A DNA stretch of 64,000 nt from Calliopum simillimum (Eukaryota; Arthropoda; Insecta; Diptera; Lauxaniidae): contig OX638370.1 in the NCBI GenBank assembly GCA_951812925.1, positions 123,890,897 through 123,954,896 on the forward strand, written 5' to 3'. The notes under the pieces are model-generated. The model saw nothing but the letters and a program-made list of their open reading frames with translations, ran no database searches and had not been told where the DNA came from. Of the stretch, positions 43,374 to 54,250 are shown piece by piece (position 1 is the first letter of the stretch; each line of letters begins with the position of its first letter). The position numbers were made by a program, and so were the translations under genes.

Positions 43374-45284
43374 GAGCGCTATAGTCCTATCTCCATTTTT
43401 CCAATTGTTGGGAAATGCAAAAAGAAGATTTCAAACAGTGGTTATTTATGATTGGCTGCTATTTTGATATAACGATATATGCAATATTTTTACCTATATA
43501 GTATATATAAGTATATGGGCAAATCCCAAAAACTTTTAACATCCTGCGTCCGTATACTGCATAGCGATACTGAGCTGAATTTATACAATTTTAGATGACG
43601 GATATGAATTATTTTCATTGTACAGGTGTATGCTAACAAGTTTATGAGACAAAAAATCTGAAGTAAAGCTTGTACGAATAGATATAACCATTTGAATGAT
43701 CAGTTTATTCAAATTTGCCGTATCTGTTACAATATTTTATGATTATATCTGTATGCTGTACTCACGCCGTGTACTTTAAAATGTTGGTTTTCAGTAAAAA
43801 CCCTAATGAATCGATACCCCTTTTGAATAGGATAATGCAAATATATGTGCTTAGCTTCTATAAAAAACTACAGGGTGCTAAACAAGCGTCCGTCGATTTC
43901 AAAATTTTTCATATGCGAGTCTTTAAAACAACTTTACAGCCACGCCGTCTAGAATTTCAGGATTTTCATGGTGGGGTTAGATTGTACATTTGAAACAGAA
44001 AAGATCTACGAAAACCAAATTGGTGTGCCATGCACCGTTTTTGTTATACAGGGCTAAATGTTCGAGGCAAAAAAACGTAAATGTGACTGAAAAATCGTTT
44101 AAACCGACGGCACACGAGAAACATCATCTTGACATTCAAAAAATGTTTTGTGAACATTTCTTCCTATTGTGGTACAAATATAAAACCATGCGGCGTTGGC
44201 TAATTCTACACGAATTTTTCGATTTTTGACAATCAAACTATTTTTGGATTTTTTTATTTCATTCAAAATGCTTTATTTTTTACGCCACGTAACTTAAGTG
44301 GTTAACGTTAACGATTTTTTACTCCCAAAACACATCTCTTGACGGTAGAACACGAGAAAACCATGTGCCTTGAAAATTTTTATGACCTCTTTTTTTTTTT
44401 TCAAAATGTTAAAAGTTTTTGGGATTTGCCCTTATCTGTTCGATCTTTTTATTTTCACATATTTTTGTCTTTGTACGGTCATAATAAAAGGTTTATATAT
44501 GATATAAAACTGTAAAGTAATAATAAAATAATTTATTTCATTCAAAATGGTTTATTTTTTAAGCCGCGTAACTTAAGTGGTTAACGTTAACGATTTTTTA
44601 CTCCCAAAACACATCTCTTGACGGTAGAATACTAGAAAATCATGTGCCTTAAAAAATTTTTCGGACTTTTTTTTTTTCTCAAAATGTTAAAAGTTTTTGG
44701 GATTTGCCCATATATGTATATAGTATATTTCAACTTAATTTAATGTTCTTAACCAATTTTATTAATTCCTAACGAAATCCCAGCCAGAAATTTATAGTAT
44801 GTCATTACTTTTGCCCTTATATAGAATTCCACTACTATTGAAATAAACGACGTATTTAGTACATTTTTTTAATTTTTTCCACTAAAATGTCGTAAAAAGT
44901 CATAAAACGCGTAGAAAACAAGAAAAAAACAAATATTTTTTTTTTTTAATTTTTGGTTCCGACAAACAAGAGTCGAACCTTGGGTGTAACCAAATTTGTT
45001 CACTAAAATGTCGCAAAAAGTCATGAAACGCGAAGAAAACGCGAAAAAACGAAGAATTTTTTTTTAAAATGTGACTTATTTGAATATTTAGTGGAGATAG
45101 GACAGTAGCGCTCTTGAAAAAATTACAGTTTGGAGATAGGATTTTTCTTAATTATCAAATATTTTGGTATTTTAGTGGTATTTTGACACCACACAGTTTT
45201 CCACACGGTAAAGAAGCCCACAATGATGCCATAACTGCAAAAATCTCAAAATCATAAAAAAGTGGAGATAGGACTATAGCGCTC
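43374..45284. mobile_element. TIR element inserted in a mini-me copy
   Basis: The ends GAGCGCTATAGTCCTATCTC and its reverse complement are perfect over ~22 bp. TA lies at 43372-43373 and 45285-45286, and the interrupted repeat resumes right after. It contains a second insertion at 43517-44709. The remainder has two ~65-bp direct repeats (ACTAAAATGTCG.AAAAAGTC near 44881 and 45002) around a B-box-like GTCGAACCTTGGG near 44972. No transposase. Confidence 0.8.
43517..44709. mobile_element. Nested TIR element with duplicated 3' end
   Basis: The left end GGGCAAATCCCAAAAACTTT and right end (complement) at 44709 lie within ATAT flanks (43513-43516 and 44710-44713), a possible 4-bp duplication. The terminal ~185 bp occurs twice: one copy ends at 44431 and the other at 44709, both with CGTAACTTAAGTGGTTAACG and CCAAAACACATCTCTTGACG. 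The left part has two open stretches (43715-44229) with no recognisable domain; they may be remnants of a transposase I cannot identify. Confidence 0.75.
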
Positions 45285-45370
45285 TAAGGTATCGATATAT
45301 TCTTGTTAAGCGTTACTTACTGAGTCGATAAATCCATATCTATCAATCTATCCGCCTGGCTGTCTGCGTA

Positions 45371-45945
45371 CAGTTGCGTTGGTCAAAATAAGACAAAGGT
45401 CTTCCAGATTTTTGCTGGGACTTGACAAAAAACAAACAAATAACAACACAACTAGCTTTCCAATTTGAATGTGTGCTGATAGCTTAAATACTCAAAATCA
45501 TCTTTTTAATGAGCAGTCATACTTGGAAAACTTTTCATTTCACATTTACTCTGATGCTGCTACGTTGCTGTATTTATTTTATTACACCATTCGTCAGTTA
45601 AATGATTTATATATTGAAATTAACCTTAAGTGATGTCAGAATCATAAAATTTCACAAGCTATGTGAGCCTTAACTTTGCAAATTCAGAAGGAGAGAATAT
45701 AAATTGTAGCATAATTTTCTGCGCAGTACACATAAGAAGATAATTTCTCGTACTATTAACCAATGGAAGAATTTAATTACCCCGAGTTCAGGCCGTAAGC
45801 TATTAATGTGAAAATTTTCTTTGCTTTTGAGCAATTAAGTAAGTTACAAAATTAGTTTTACTTATGAATTTTATAATTTAAATTGCAAATTAAATGAGAT
45901 TTTTTTTTTTTAAAAATAAAAGAAGTGGTATTATAAAATATAATA
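45371..45945. other. Non-coding spacer
   Basis: AT-rich with no supported feature. Confidence 0.35.
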
Positions 45946-46518
45946 TATGAAGCAAAACACGCCAACTGTACCAGGTTTAAATTTTTTTGTCTCCAATTTC
46001 GCTCAAATTTGGCAATATGGTGTGCAAGAACAACAATCCGGGAGGATTTGGTCCTAGTACCATTTGTTGTTAAATTACAGGGTGTTGAAGTTGGCGTTTT
46101 TAGTCATTTTCATGAAAAGGGTGTTTTTTAAAAAATGTATGGATTACACTAAAGTTTGTAAATTGATAAATCTAAGTTACTGGTCCCATTCATTTTGAAG
46201 TGTTCTTTTCATAAAAAAATATTTCTTGGTGAAAAAATTATTTTTTCATCAAAATTTTTTACACTTAAAAATACTTTTGAATTTTTTTTAAAAAAACCCC
46301 CTTAGATTTTTTTTAAAAATACTTTAAGTTAAAGCTTAATTTATAAGCTTTAAAATGATGTATGACTCAAGATGGGATTCGGACGCTACATGGGTGTTTT
46401 TGGCTTTTGAACGCCCGCTGAAGGCAAAAATCTTTTTTTACTAGAGAGGAAAGCATCTTACGTAAAAAGTGTACTAGGCAAAAAATGCTTAGAATCGTCT
46501 AAGCAATACGTGTGATTT
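45946..46518 (+). repeat. Dispersed repeat copy B
   Basis: Aligns with 13562-14170 from TATGAAGCAAAACACGCC to GCTTAGAATCGTC. It lacks the long inverted arms seen around copy A, which shows that this ~570-bp unit moves or spreads independently. Frames differ between copies and carry stops. Confidence 0.75.
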
Positions 46519-46766
46519 TTTTTTTGAATTTTTTAAAACTTTTTTTTTTTGAATAATTTTTGAAAAATTTTTTTTATGTAAAATTTTTGCAAAAACTATT
46601 GAGAGGAAAATTTTAGTTTAATTTGAAAACCAAAAAAAGTATTTATAGAACAATGCCAAAAAAAGTTTTAATTTTTAACTATTTTGGAGTAAATAAAGAG
46701 AGAGAGAAAAATGAAAAAAAAAAAAAATTAGTTTAATTTCAAACTATTGTATAATTGAAAAAAAAA

Positions 46767-46865
46767 AAACAAACCGTCCATACTGAGATTCGAACCAAGG
46801 GCACAACATCTACCTTCGTAGATAAATTACAAAGTTTTCACCTTATTCGGCTATTAAGCTTAAAG
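46767..46865 (-). pseudogene. tRNA-like sequence
   Basis: On the minus strand AATAGCCGAATAAGGTG (A-box-like), then CTTGGTTCGAATCTCAG (B-box-like) and a T-run after GACGGTTTG. It lies directly next to the small TIR element 46862-47185. The T-arm and acceptor pairing are poor, so it is a pseudogene or Pol III promoter relic. Confidence 0.5.
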
Positions 46866-47185
46866 GCACTTCAGACTATCTGAGAAGTCATATGAGTTTT
46901 CTTATGTTTTTCTATTTGATTTTTTCTCTGACTGTCAAATTTTTATTGTTTTAAATTTATTTTGTTCAAATTGTTTTAGTTTTTTATTTTTCAAACATTA
47001 TTAAAAAATTTGAAAACTCCTATGACTTCTCTTTTCAAATAGATTCAAATCTAATGCCAAAATAACTCATACGAGTTTTCTTCTGATAAATCATTTGTGA
47101 TATAAATTCACACTATCAGAGTTGCCATATTTGACAACTCATAAGATTTTCTGTATGACTTCTCAGATAGTCTGAAGCGGCTTTT
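46862..47185. mobile_element. Small TIR element
   Basis: TTCAGACTATCTGAGAAGTC at the left (46870) is exactly inverted near 47155-47174. The TIRs extend ~40 bp with AAAGGCAC / AAAAGCCGC at the outer edges. AACTCATA.GAG/AGTTTTCT words recur inside. About 320 bp, non-coding, target duplication unresolved. Confidence 0.65.
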
Positions 47186-47319
47186 ATTGACGAAGTTGTG
47201 TGAAATTTGTATTTAAACAATTGAAAAAAAAAAAATTTTTTTTATTTTGTTCTCGTTCTTTTTTATGCTCTTTTGATAAATAAAGTTCTTCAAATTTTGA
47301 AAATAAAAAGTCTCTCCAA

Positions 47320-48443
47320 CACAGTGGGCTCCTACGCGTTTTGAGTTTGACTTTATTGACGACAAAATCGTGGTATGGGGATGTGTTCGTACTCATTTCA
47401 GGATTATAAAACTGCTTCAAGTTAAATTGGATCTGATCGGTTTCGAAAGTTACAGCCAATTACATGGTTTTTTATTTTCTACTGTACAGTAACAAAAAAG
47501 TTTAAGTCAAAATGTCATGGATTCAACACGAAATCTTGTAAAATTACTCGTGAGGACTAACGAAATCTAAAAAACAGGGTTCTGAAATCATACCATTGGT
47601 AGTTCTTTGCAATTTGGAAAAAAATGCGTTCTTTACAAATTGGCCCAAAACCTTTAAAAAGAACAAAACTTAAGACAAAAATTGTCATTTATAATGGATT
47701 TGTCAATTCTAAATCTGAATCCGGTCGCAGAATTGCTCTATCGCATATAGTTTTTGAGATATTCTAACATATAAAAAAAATTAATCACGATTTTTCGTAA
47801 TATTTGATGTTATATAATAAGACCAGATTATTGTAAGTCATAAAATCTGATACAGAGGATAAAAGAACCATTTTTTTTCTTTAAAACTTAATTTGAATTA
47901 CATCAATATCTTTTGTTTTTTCCAAAATACCTTAACCTTAAAAGTTGAAAAAGGGCTAAAAATCGGTTTTTGGCTATATTTGGGGTTAAATATAGGACGA
48001 ATGAAGTTGTTATGCTATTTTATATTAATCGCATTATTTAGTACTTTTCTTAGTCTTCACAATGAGTTATAAAATAAGCTCGTATTTTTTTCCATTACAA
48101 AGCAATGATCATTTTAAAAAGGCATTACATTTACATTTTCAGGTAAATTTGTATGAGAGCCCCCCTAGGAGCTTGAGATAAGGGACGGACATTTTAGAAA
48201 CAAATGTTGACTAGAGGAAAATGTAAGGAAGTGCTTATCAGTTTTTCCTTCATAGGGAATTATTTTATTATTTACTGCACAGCATAAAAGAAAAAACATC
48301 TAATTGGTTGTAACTTATGAAACCGATCAGCTCCGATTTTACTTGAAGCAGTTTTATAATCCTGAAATGTGTGCAAACACATCCCCATACCCCGATTTTG
48401 TCGTCAACAAAGTCAAACTCAAAACACGTAGGAGCCCACTGTG
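47320..48443. mobile_element. TIR element with 4-bp target duplication (CMC/Chapaev-type)
   Basis: The ends CACAGTGGGCTCCTACG and complement lie between CCAA at 47316-47319 and 48444-48447. The inverted arms extend ~170 bp (47320-47490 against 48270-48443) with a GGTATGGGGATGTG block. A CAC start and 4-bp duplication fit the CMC (Chapaev) superfamily, which is inference. The centre (47700-47770) has the CCGG.....AGAATTGCTCTAT motif shared with other elements. No transposase. Confidence 0.8.
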
Positions 48444-48447
48444 CCAA

Positions 48448-49499
48448 GCTAAATTCAAACCTTGATGGCATTAGTTTCAAACCAAAAGTATTAAAATTTA
48501 CGCAGAGAATATTTTGATGCTTTTCTTGGACTTATTTTAAAACTAAAAATTATTAGTTTTTTGAATTTAAAGTTATTTTAAGATTGTTTTTAACCCACTT
48601 TGGTATTAAAAAATTGAAAAAACTAAAAGGTTTAAAAGCAATTATTTTTTGTGATAAAACTACTTAAACCTACCGGAATAAATTTCAACCTGTTTTGGAA
48701 TAAATTTTGAATTTAATACCAAAACAGTTTAAAATCAATACCGAATGGAATCAAAAGTAAACTATCTTTTTTTACTGTGTACGAACTACAAAGCTTATCA
48801 ATGGCTTACTTTATCATACAACAACTTCGAAAAGCAATTCCCGTACAACTTTTTATCTTCAGATGAATAACAAACTTTTGATCAAAGTATATCCATAACA
48901 GTACATTGAGCTTCTTGCTTCTTACTTTTGTATTGTATATTATCTTTGAACACTTCTTGAGAGCAAAAGAAGGGAATTCATGTAGCTTAATCTAATCAAC
49001 TGCAAGTTTATTTCGTTTAGAGTTTGTTTCCACTTAAAATTACTTACTGTGCAACTTGCACTGAAAACGAAGCGCATGGAAGGAAAATTTTATACAGTTA
49101 GATTTTTGCAGGTTAATTTATGTTCTATTCAATTTCTGCCATTTATGGTGCTTAATTTATGGGTTTTTACTAATTTACGCAATTGGTGTAAGCAAAATGA
49201 GCTGAATGCAGCGTTTAAAAGCTTTATTTATATATGAAGAGCCATGTCTTTATAGCCAATGGTGTCTACTTTATGACTGGTATTGGCTTGAGTTATTGAC
49301 TGTTTCCATAAAAAGCTTGGATACTTTGACTGAAATGCTTCGTTTTTCGATTTTTAAGAATTAATAATTTCGTTGTTTAATTAATACAAATAAATAAATA
49401 TATTTTGAATCAATCGTAGGTTAACAAGCTTTATATACTGAATTGATTACATTGAGATACTAATTGAAATACATATTAAACTTTTGGGGTTTCACATAG
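48448..49499. other. Non-coding AT-rich region
   Basis: No gene recognised. 48480-48780 is A/T-simple with repeated ATTAAAA/TTTTAA words. 48780-49499 looks host-like. Confidence 0.35.
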
Positions 49500-49501
49500 T
49501 A

Positions 49502-50368
49502 GAGTAGAACGGGGCAATGTCGTGCACTCAACTTTGATATGCTCGTAAAACCGTACATCTCAAGTGAATGCGACGAGTAAGCATCCGATCGAAAGATAAT
49601 TTCGTTGGTTACATCCATGTTTAACAACATTTGTGTAGCGAGAAATTGTGTTTGTGTAAGTGAATGTGCACGACATTACCCCCCTCAAAATTTGTGGGGT
49701 TATGTCGTGCATTGTTTTCCGAGTATAGTAAAGGTACCAAAATGTATGAGAAATGATAGGTAGTGGTTCTATTAGAGGAGATTTAGCATTATCATGTATT
49801 TATTCATTATTATACAAAAGTGAAGTACATAATGCGTTGTGTAGAGTAGAACGGGGCAATGTCGTGCACTCAACTTTGACATGCTCGTAAAGCCGTACAT
49901 CTCAATCCGATCGAAAGATAATTTCATTGGTTACATCTATGTGTAACAACATTTGTGTAGCGAGAAATTGTGTTTGTGTAAGTGAATGTGCACGACATTA
50001 CCCCAATTGTCGTTTTAAAGGTCAACTTCGATAACTCGGTGAAGCCCAAAATTTTTTTGGAAATCAAATACTTCTTTTCTTTGGCAGGATATTTTGTTTC
50101 AGAAAACACTTACCTGGTATATTTTCCCGCAAGGAAAATTATTTTTCTGACCCGATGAAAAAACACTTTTATCGTCCCGAAAGCGTACTTTTTGAAAAAG
50201 AGGTTACTCTGTAGAGACGAACTGGTGAAAATTGCTAGTATTATATGCATAAGCTCAGTAGGTCAGCAGGTCCCTACGTTACGAACAGTTGGTAAATCAT
50301 TCAATTAATTGGGCTAAAACAGCCATTGCACGACATTACCCCCTGCACGACATTACCCCGTTCTACTC
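49502..50368. mobile_element. TA-flanked TIR element with GTCGTGCA repeats
   Basis: The left end GAGTAGAACGGGGCAATGTC and complementary right end lie between TA at 49500-49501 and 50369-50370. The first ~170 bp occurs again as a direct repeat at 49844-50006 (same TIR sequence, ACAACATTTGTGTAGCGAGA). TGCACGACATTACCCC or its complement appears at least six times across the element. It could be a tandem or self-nested pair. No transposase. Confidence 0.75.
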
Positions 50369-50471
50369 TACATCGTATGCGGCATTTGAAATATGTAATA
50401 ATTTTCTGCGTACTTGGTTTATCTTTATCACCCAAGGATTCTGTTTAGGGCCTACCGAAAAGACATTTTAT

Positions 50472-51075
50472 GGTTACCGGACATAGTCCCAACGGACATA
50501 ATCCCCATTTTGGTCATGGGACCAAATCCCAATAGGGGTTATGTCCGAAAAATTTAATTTAGATTGAACAAAATTTTTGCAATAACCCATTTAAAAAATT
50601 TATATAGTGGAGGATGTTATAGACTGATCCGCGGCCGAAAGCCGCCGCAAAGCTGGTGTTGGATTTTTGGGAGTTTTAAATCCCGAGCTGCGGCCGCAGG
50701 CCGCCCACTTGCCCCTACTCTTATGTAAAATTACTGTGGCTAGCAAACTAGGTGTTGGATATATTATATGTAGACTGATTCGCGTCCCAAGGCCGCCGCG
50801 AAGCCGGTGTTGGATTTTTGTGAGTTTTAAATCCTACCCTTATGTAAAATTACTGTGGGTAGCAAACTAGGTGTTGGATATATTATAGACTGATCAGCGG
50901 CTGAAGGCCGCCGCGGGAACGGTATTGGAATTTTTGGGAGTTGTAAATCCTGAGCTGCGGCTGTTGTCGATAACAAAATATAGTTATGTGTATATGTTCG
51001 TTTTTTCCGCAAGTGTTTCGGACATTTTAGAAATGGGGACTATGTCCGAATTATTGGGGACTATGTCACGGCACC
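50472..51075. mobile_element. Non-autonomous TIR element, 9-bp target duplication, copy 2
   Basis: 604 bp, same ends as 3811-4280 (GGTTACCGGACATAGTCCC and GACTATGTCACGGCACC). A different perfect 9-bp duplication, ACATTTTAT, lies at 50463-50471 and 51076-51084. The core contains three related units starting GTTGGATTTTTGGGAG or TATTGGAATTTTTGGGAG with GCAAACTAGGTGTTGGATAT, one more than copy 1, so copy-number change of an internal unit explains the length difference. Confidence 0.85.
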
Positions 51076-51084
51076 ACATTTTAT

Positions 51085-51500
51085 ACGTTGAGGTAAAAAA
51101 AAAATCGTAGCCATTTTTAAAGAATTTTCAGGTATTTGATTTTGATGGATATGTAAGATTTGTAGCCTTTAGAAAAAATTTCAAAAATAAGTTGAAAATT
51201 TAGGACGATAATTAAAAAAAAAAAAAATCACGTGAATTCGATTTTCGACTTGATATATCATGTGACATGTGTGGAAAAAGTGCGGATAGCTCAGTCATTT
51301 TTCAACCGATTTTTTAAATCTTTGTAAATAGCTACAACTCTTATCTTTCTATCAAACAAAAATAAAATACATGAATTTTATTTCACCTTTAGGTATAAAA
51401 TGTGTTTCGGGAGACCCAAAATAAAATCCTTAAGTGCTGAAGATACCCCTAGTACTCAGACATTTTTGAATGCCAAACACGATATGCTATGAGAGAACAC
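51085..51500. other. Non-coding spacer
   Basis: AT-rich, with no gene or terminal repeat recognised. Confidence 0.35.
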
Positions 51501-52890
51501 AGAGGTGTAGTATACTATTAAACTCCCTAACGCATTAAAAGCGAATAATCTCTTTTAATGAAAGAAAACAGGTTTTGACCGCTTTTCAGTCCAATTTAGA
51601 TTTTGAATGCCGAAATACTAGTCAAAATTATACCAATACAAATCTTAATAAAATATCAGCTCTGAAATGGGATCCTATAAAAGCTAATGACTATTCAGTA
51701 CTTTTAAACCAAACTTTTATTTTAGCCGTCACTGATAACTTAATGTCATTGCTTTCAATAAATCAGCAAAGTCATTCTATTACGAAATCAGCTCAAGAAC
51801 TAAATATGAATATCACAAAATTACCGAAACCTTCAATAAAAACAGATAAACCTTGGTTTGACAAGGATCTAAGAAACCTCAAGAAGGATTTGAATAGGGC
51901 AATTAAAACTTGCAAAAGGCTATCTTTGAGTTATGACGGCAAACAAATTTATTTTGATTTAAAAATAAACTATCGATATTTATTGAAGTCAAAAAGAATT
52001 GAATACGAAATAGATATCAAAAATAAATTCTTTAACATAAAAAATTTCAAAGACTTTTGGTGCCAAAAACTTTCAGCGCTTGTCTGGAGAAATTTTTCCA
52101 CCACGCCCTATGCTAGAACTTATTTTTATTGGGACCAGTGATACAATTTTAGATTCAGAAATATCATTCAATGAGATTGTGAGAGCAATCAATGAATTAA
52201 AAAATTAATAAAACACCAGGGGAAGACATTTGGCTGATCAAGGACTCTTTATTCTTCGCTCACTATTCAATATAGTGATCCTCAATGGAGTTAATCCTGA
52301 AGCATGGTCTTGTTCAATTCTTGTGCTATTCCAGAAAAAGGTAATATTAATCAACCCAAAAATTACAGAGGTATAGCGCTATGCAATACTGTACTTAAAA
52401 TTTTCCCCATATATTACACCGCCTTTTGCTATGGGCTGAACAAAACAACATTATTCCCGAGTCTCAAAATGGATTTAGAAATAAAAGATCTTACGTCGAT
52501 TATACTTTTACTCTTCAGTTGGCTGTACATCTTCATCTTCGTCATAAAAAAAGCTCAGCTTTCGGCCTGTGTATTGATTTTAAAAGAGCTTTTGACTCTA
52601 TCGTGCATAATTCACTTTGGCAAAAGTTACATACCCAAGACGTAAGCTCACGTTTTATCAAAATCTTGAATTCTATCTATAACCGGGCATCTTTTGTCAT
52701 AAGACTCACAGATGGTGATTCCGACTCTGTTGCTGAGGGTGAACACGAAACAAGCACTAAAAAAATAGCCAGGGCCCGCACGAATGTTTTTTGTTTAGGC
52801 CCTATATTACCATATTATTACATATTCACACTTTAAAAAAATTGATGAAGCCAAATCAATGATTTTCATATGGGGAAAAAACAAACATTA
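51500..52890 (+). pseudogene. Non-LTR retrotransposon (LINE) pol, 5' part of a broken copy
   Basis: The open stretch 51575-52141 gives KTDKPWFDKDLRNLKKDLNR, typical of the region between endonuclease and RT in LINE ORF2. After frame changes, NQPKNYRGIALCNTVLKIF (near 52335), IIPESQNGFRNKRSYVDYTF (near 52450) and CIDFKRAFDSIVHNSLWQKL (near 52570) are the RT fingers and palm, including the first catalytic Asp (FKRAFDS). Frameshifts and stops break it several times. The YADD part is not visible; the frame degenerates near 52760, before the small TIR element at 52894. Clade not assigned. Confidence 0.8.
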
Positions 52891-52893
52891 TAT

Positions 52894-53142
52894 GGACACT
52901 GTTATGCAATAATGAGTCAACCCTCAAACAAATTTTTTTCGACTTATGAATACAGTTCGATTCTTAATATGAAGTAGAACCTATTTTTAAAAAACAGAAC
53001 CTAAATATTGTTAGTAAAAGGTTGAAAACAACAAAATTTGTTTGACATTTTCATATCGTTCGTTCTACGACATATACACAGAAACGTCAATATCTCAAAA
53101 CTAATTTCGACTGGGTTGACTCGTTATTGCATAACACTGTCC
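52894..53142. mobile_element. Small TIR element inserted in the LINE
   Basis: GGACACTGTTATGCAATAAT at the left and the complement of GGACAGTGTTATGCAATAAC at the right give TIRs of ~30 bp with two differences. 249 bp, AT-rich, non-coding. Target duplication unclear (AT at both sides). Confidence 0.7.
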
Positions 53143-53430
53143 ATGTATGAAGTGCTTGTGTAAGTTTTTGAACGAATCTAATATGACGATTTGTTTGACT
53201 TGACTAGCTCCATTGTCATTCTCAGCCTCACTTTTTTACAAAATTTTCCAAGTTTATGCTTCCCAACCACGGGAAGTGATTTACGGGCTTCTAATTTTTG
53301 GGATTTTGGGGTTAGGCCTGGGCCAGATCTTAAGGCCCGAGCCCGTAGTGTGCCCAGCTCTACTGTGGTCTTAGCTAGGTTTGCCGTAACTCTATGAAAA
53401 ATCTTATTAGCCCTCGAAACATATTGAGAC
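53143..53430. other. Degenerate sequence between LINE parts
   Basis: Expected to hold the middle of the LINE RT, but no motif is readable. A GC-richer patch (GGCCTGGGCCAGATCTTAAG near 53316) is of unknown origin. Confidence 0.3.
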
Positions 53431-53993
53431 AAAAATAATTTGGTAGCTAACACCAACAAAATCCAAATTATTCATTTTAGAAAAAGAGGAAGGGCTCCCA
53501 TTGAAAATTTCTTATACAAAAACCAACCGATTGCTATCGTCAAAACATATCCCTACCTAGGTGTTACCATATTGAGCTTTTCTCTTGGTAAATGTGCAGC
53601 CGAAACTGCTATAAAAAGGGTAAAATGGCTTTCGACTTGGAGTTGCAAATACTGGGTAATTTTAAAAGATACTCTTGGCAGGGCAGAGCAAAACTGTTTG
53701 ATAGTATAGTATCCTCAACTCTTTTGTATTCAGCTGAGCTGTGGAGTCTGAGGTACTGCGAACAACTAGAAATTGTACAATCAACTTATTATAAATATTT
53801 GCTCTCCATACCAAAAGCCACCCCAAACGCTTTTCTAAGGCTAGAATTGGGTGTTTCAATAGTCTCCTCCAAACCAACCAATGTTCGTTGTGTAACTTGC
53901 TTAAAAATGAAACACTCGATCACTTTATGTTCGAGTGACCTATTTATTCTGCATTTTGGAATAACCATCTCAGCCATTTTTAAATACTTTTAG
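53431..53993 (+). pseudogene. LINE pol, 3' part of the same broken copy
   Basis: NKIQIIHFRKRGRAPIENFL and YPYLGVTI match the RT thumb entry (K..I..F.+......F......I......YLG...). After a frameshift near 53590, KLFDSIVSSTLLYSAELWSL, EIVQSTYYKYLLSIPKATPN and LRLELGVSIV follow the conserved LINE C-terminal pattern (LLYG.E.WGL......LE..Q..F.K..L.LPK.TP...LRLE.G). It is one family with 51500-52890 by order and orientation, but not the same family as the LINE at 6573. Confidence 0.75.
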
Positions 53994-54250
53994 AGATAAA
54001 AAACTCAAATGTTTGCTTGCGCAGATCCACATTCAATTAAATCTATATATTCTTTGTTGTTAATAGCTTAAGACTTAGATCTTTTCTGCTCAATGAATAA
54101 CTTTGTATTTGTATTAAAAGTATTGTTTCCTAACATTGTTCTTAAATTTATTTTTATACTATGTAGCTTCAATACATTGCAATATCTAGTTATACATCAA
54201 ACCTATTTCTGCTACAACTCAAAGTTTAAAAGCAGAAGTAACATAAATAT

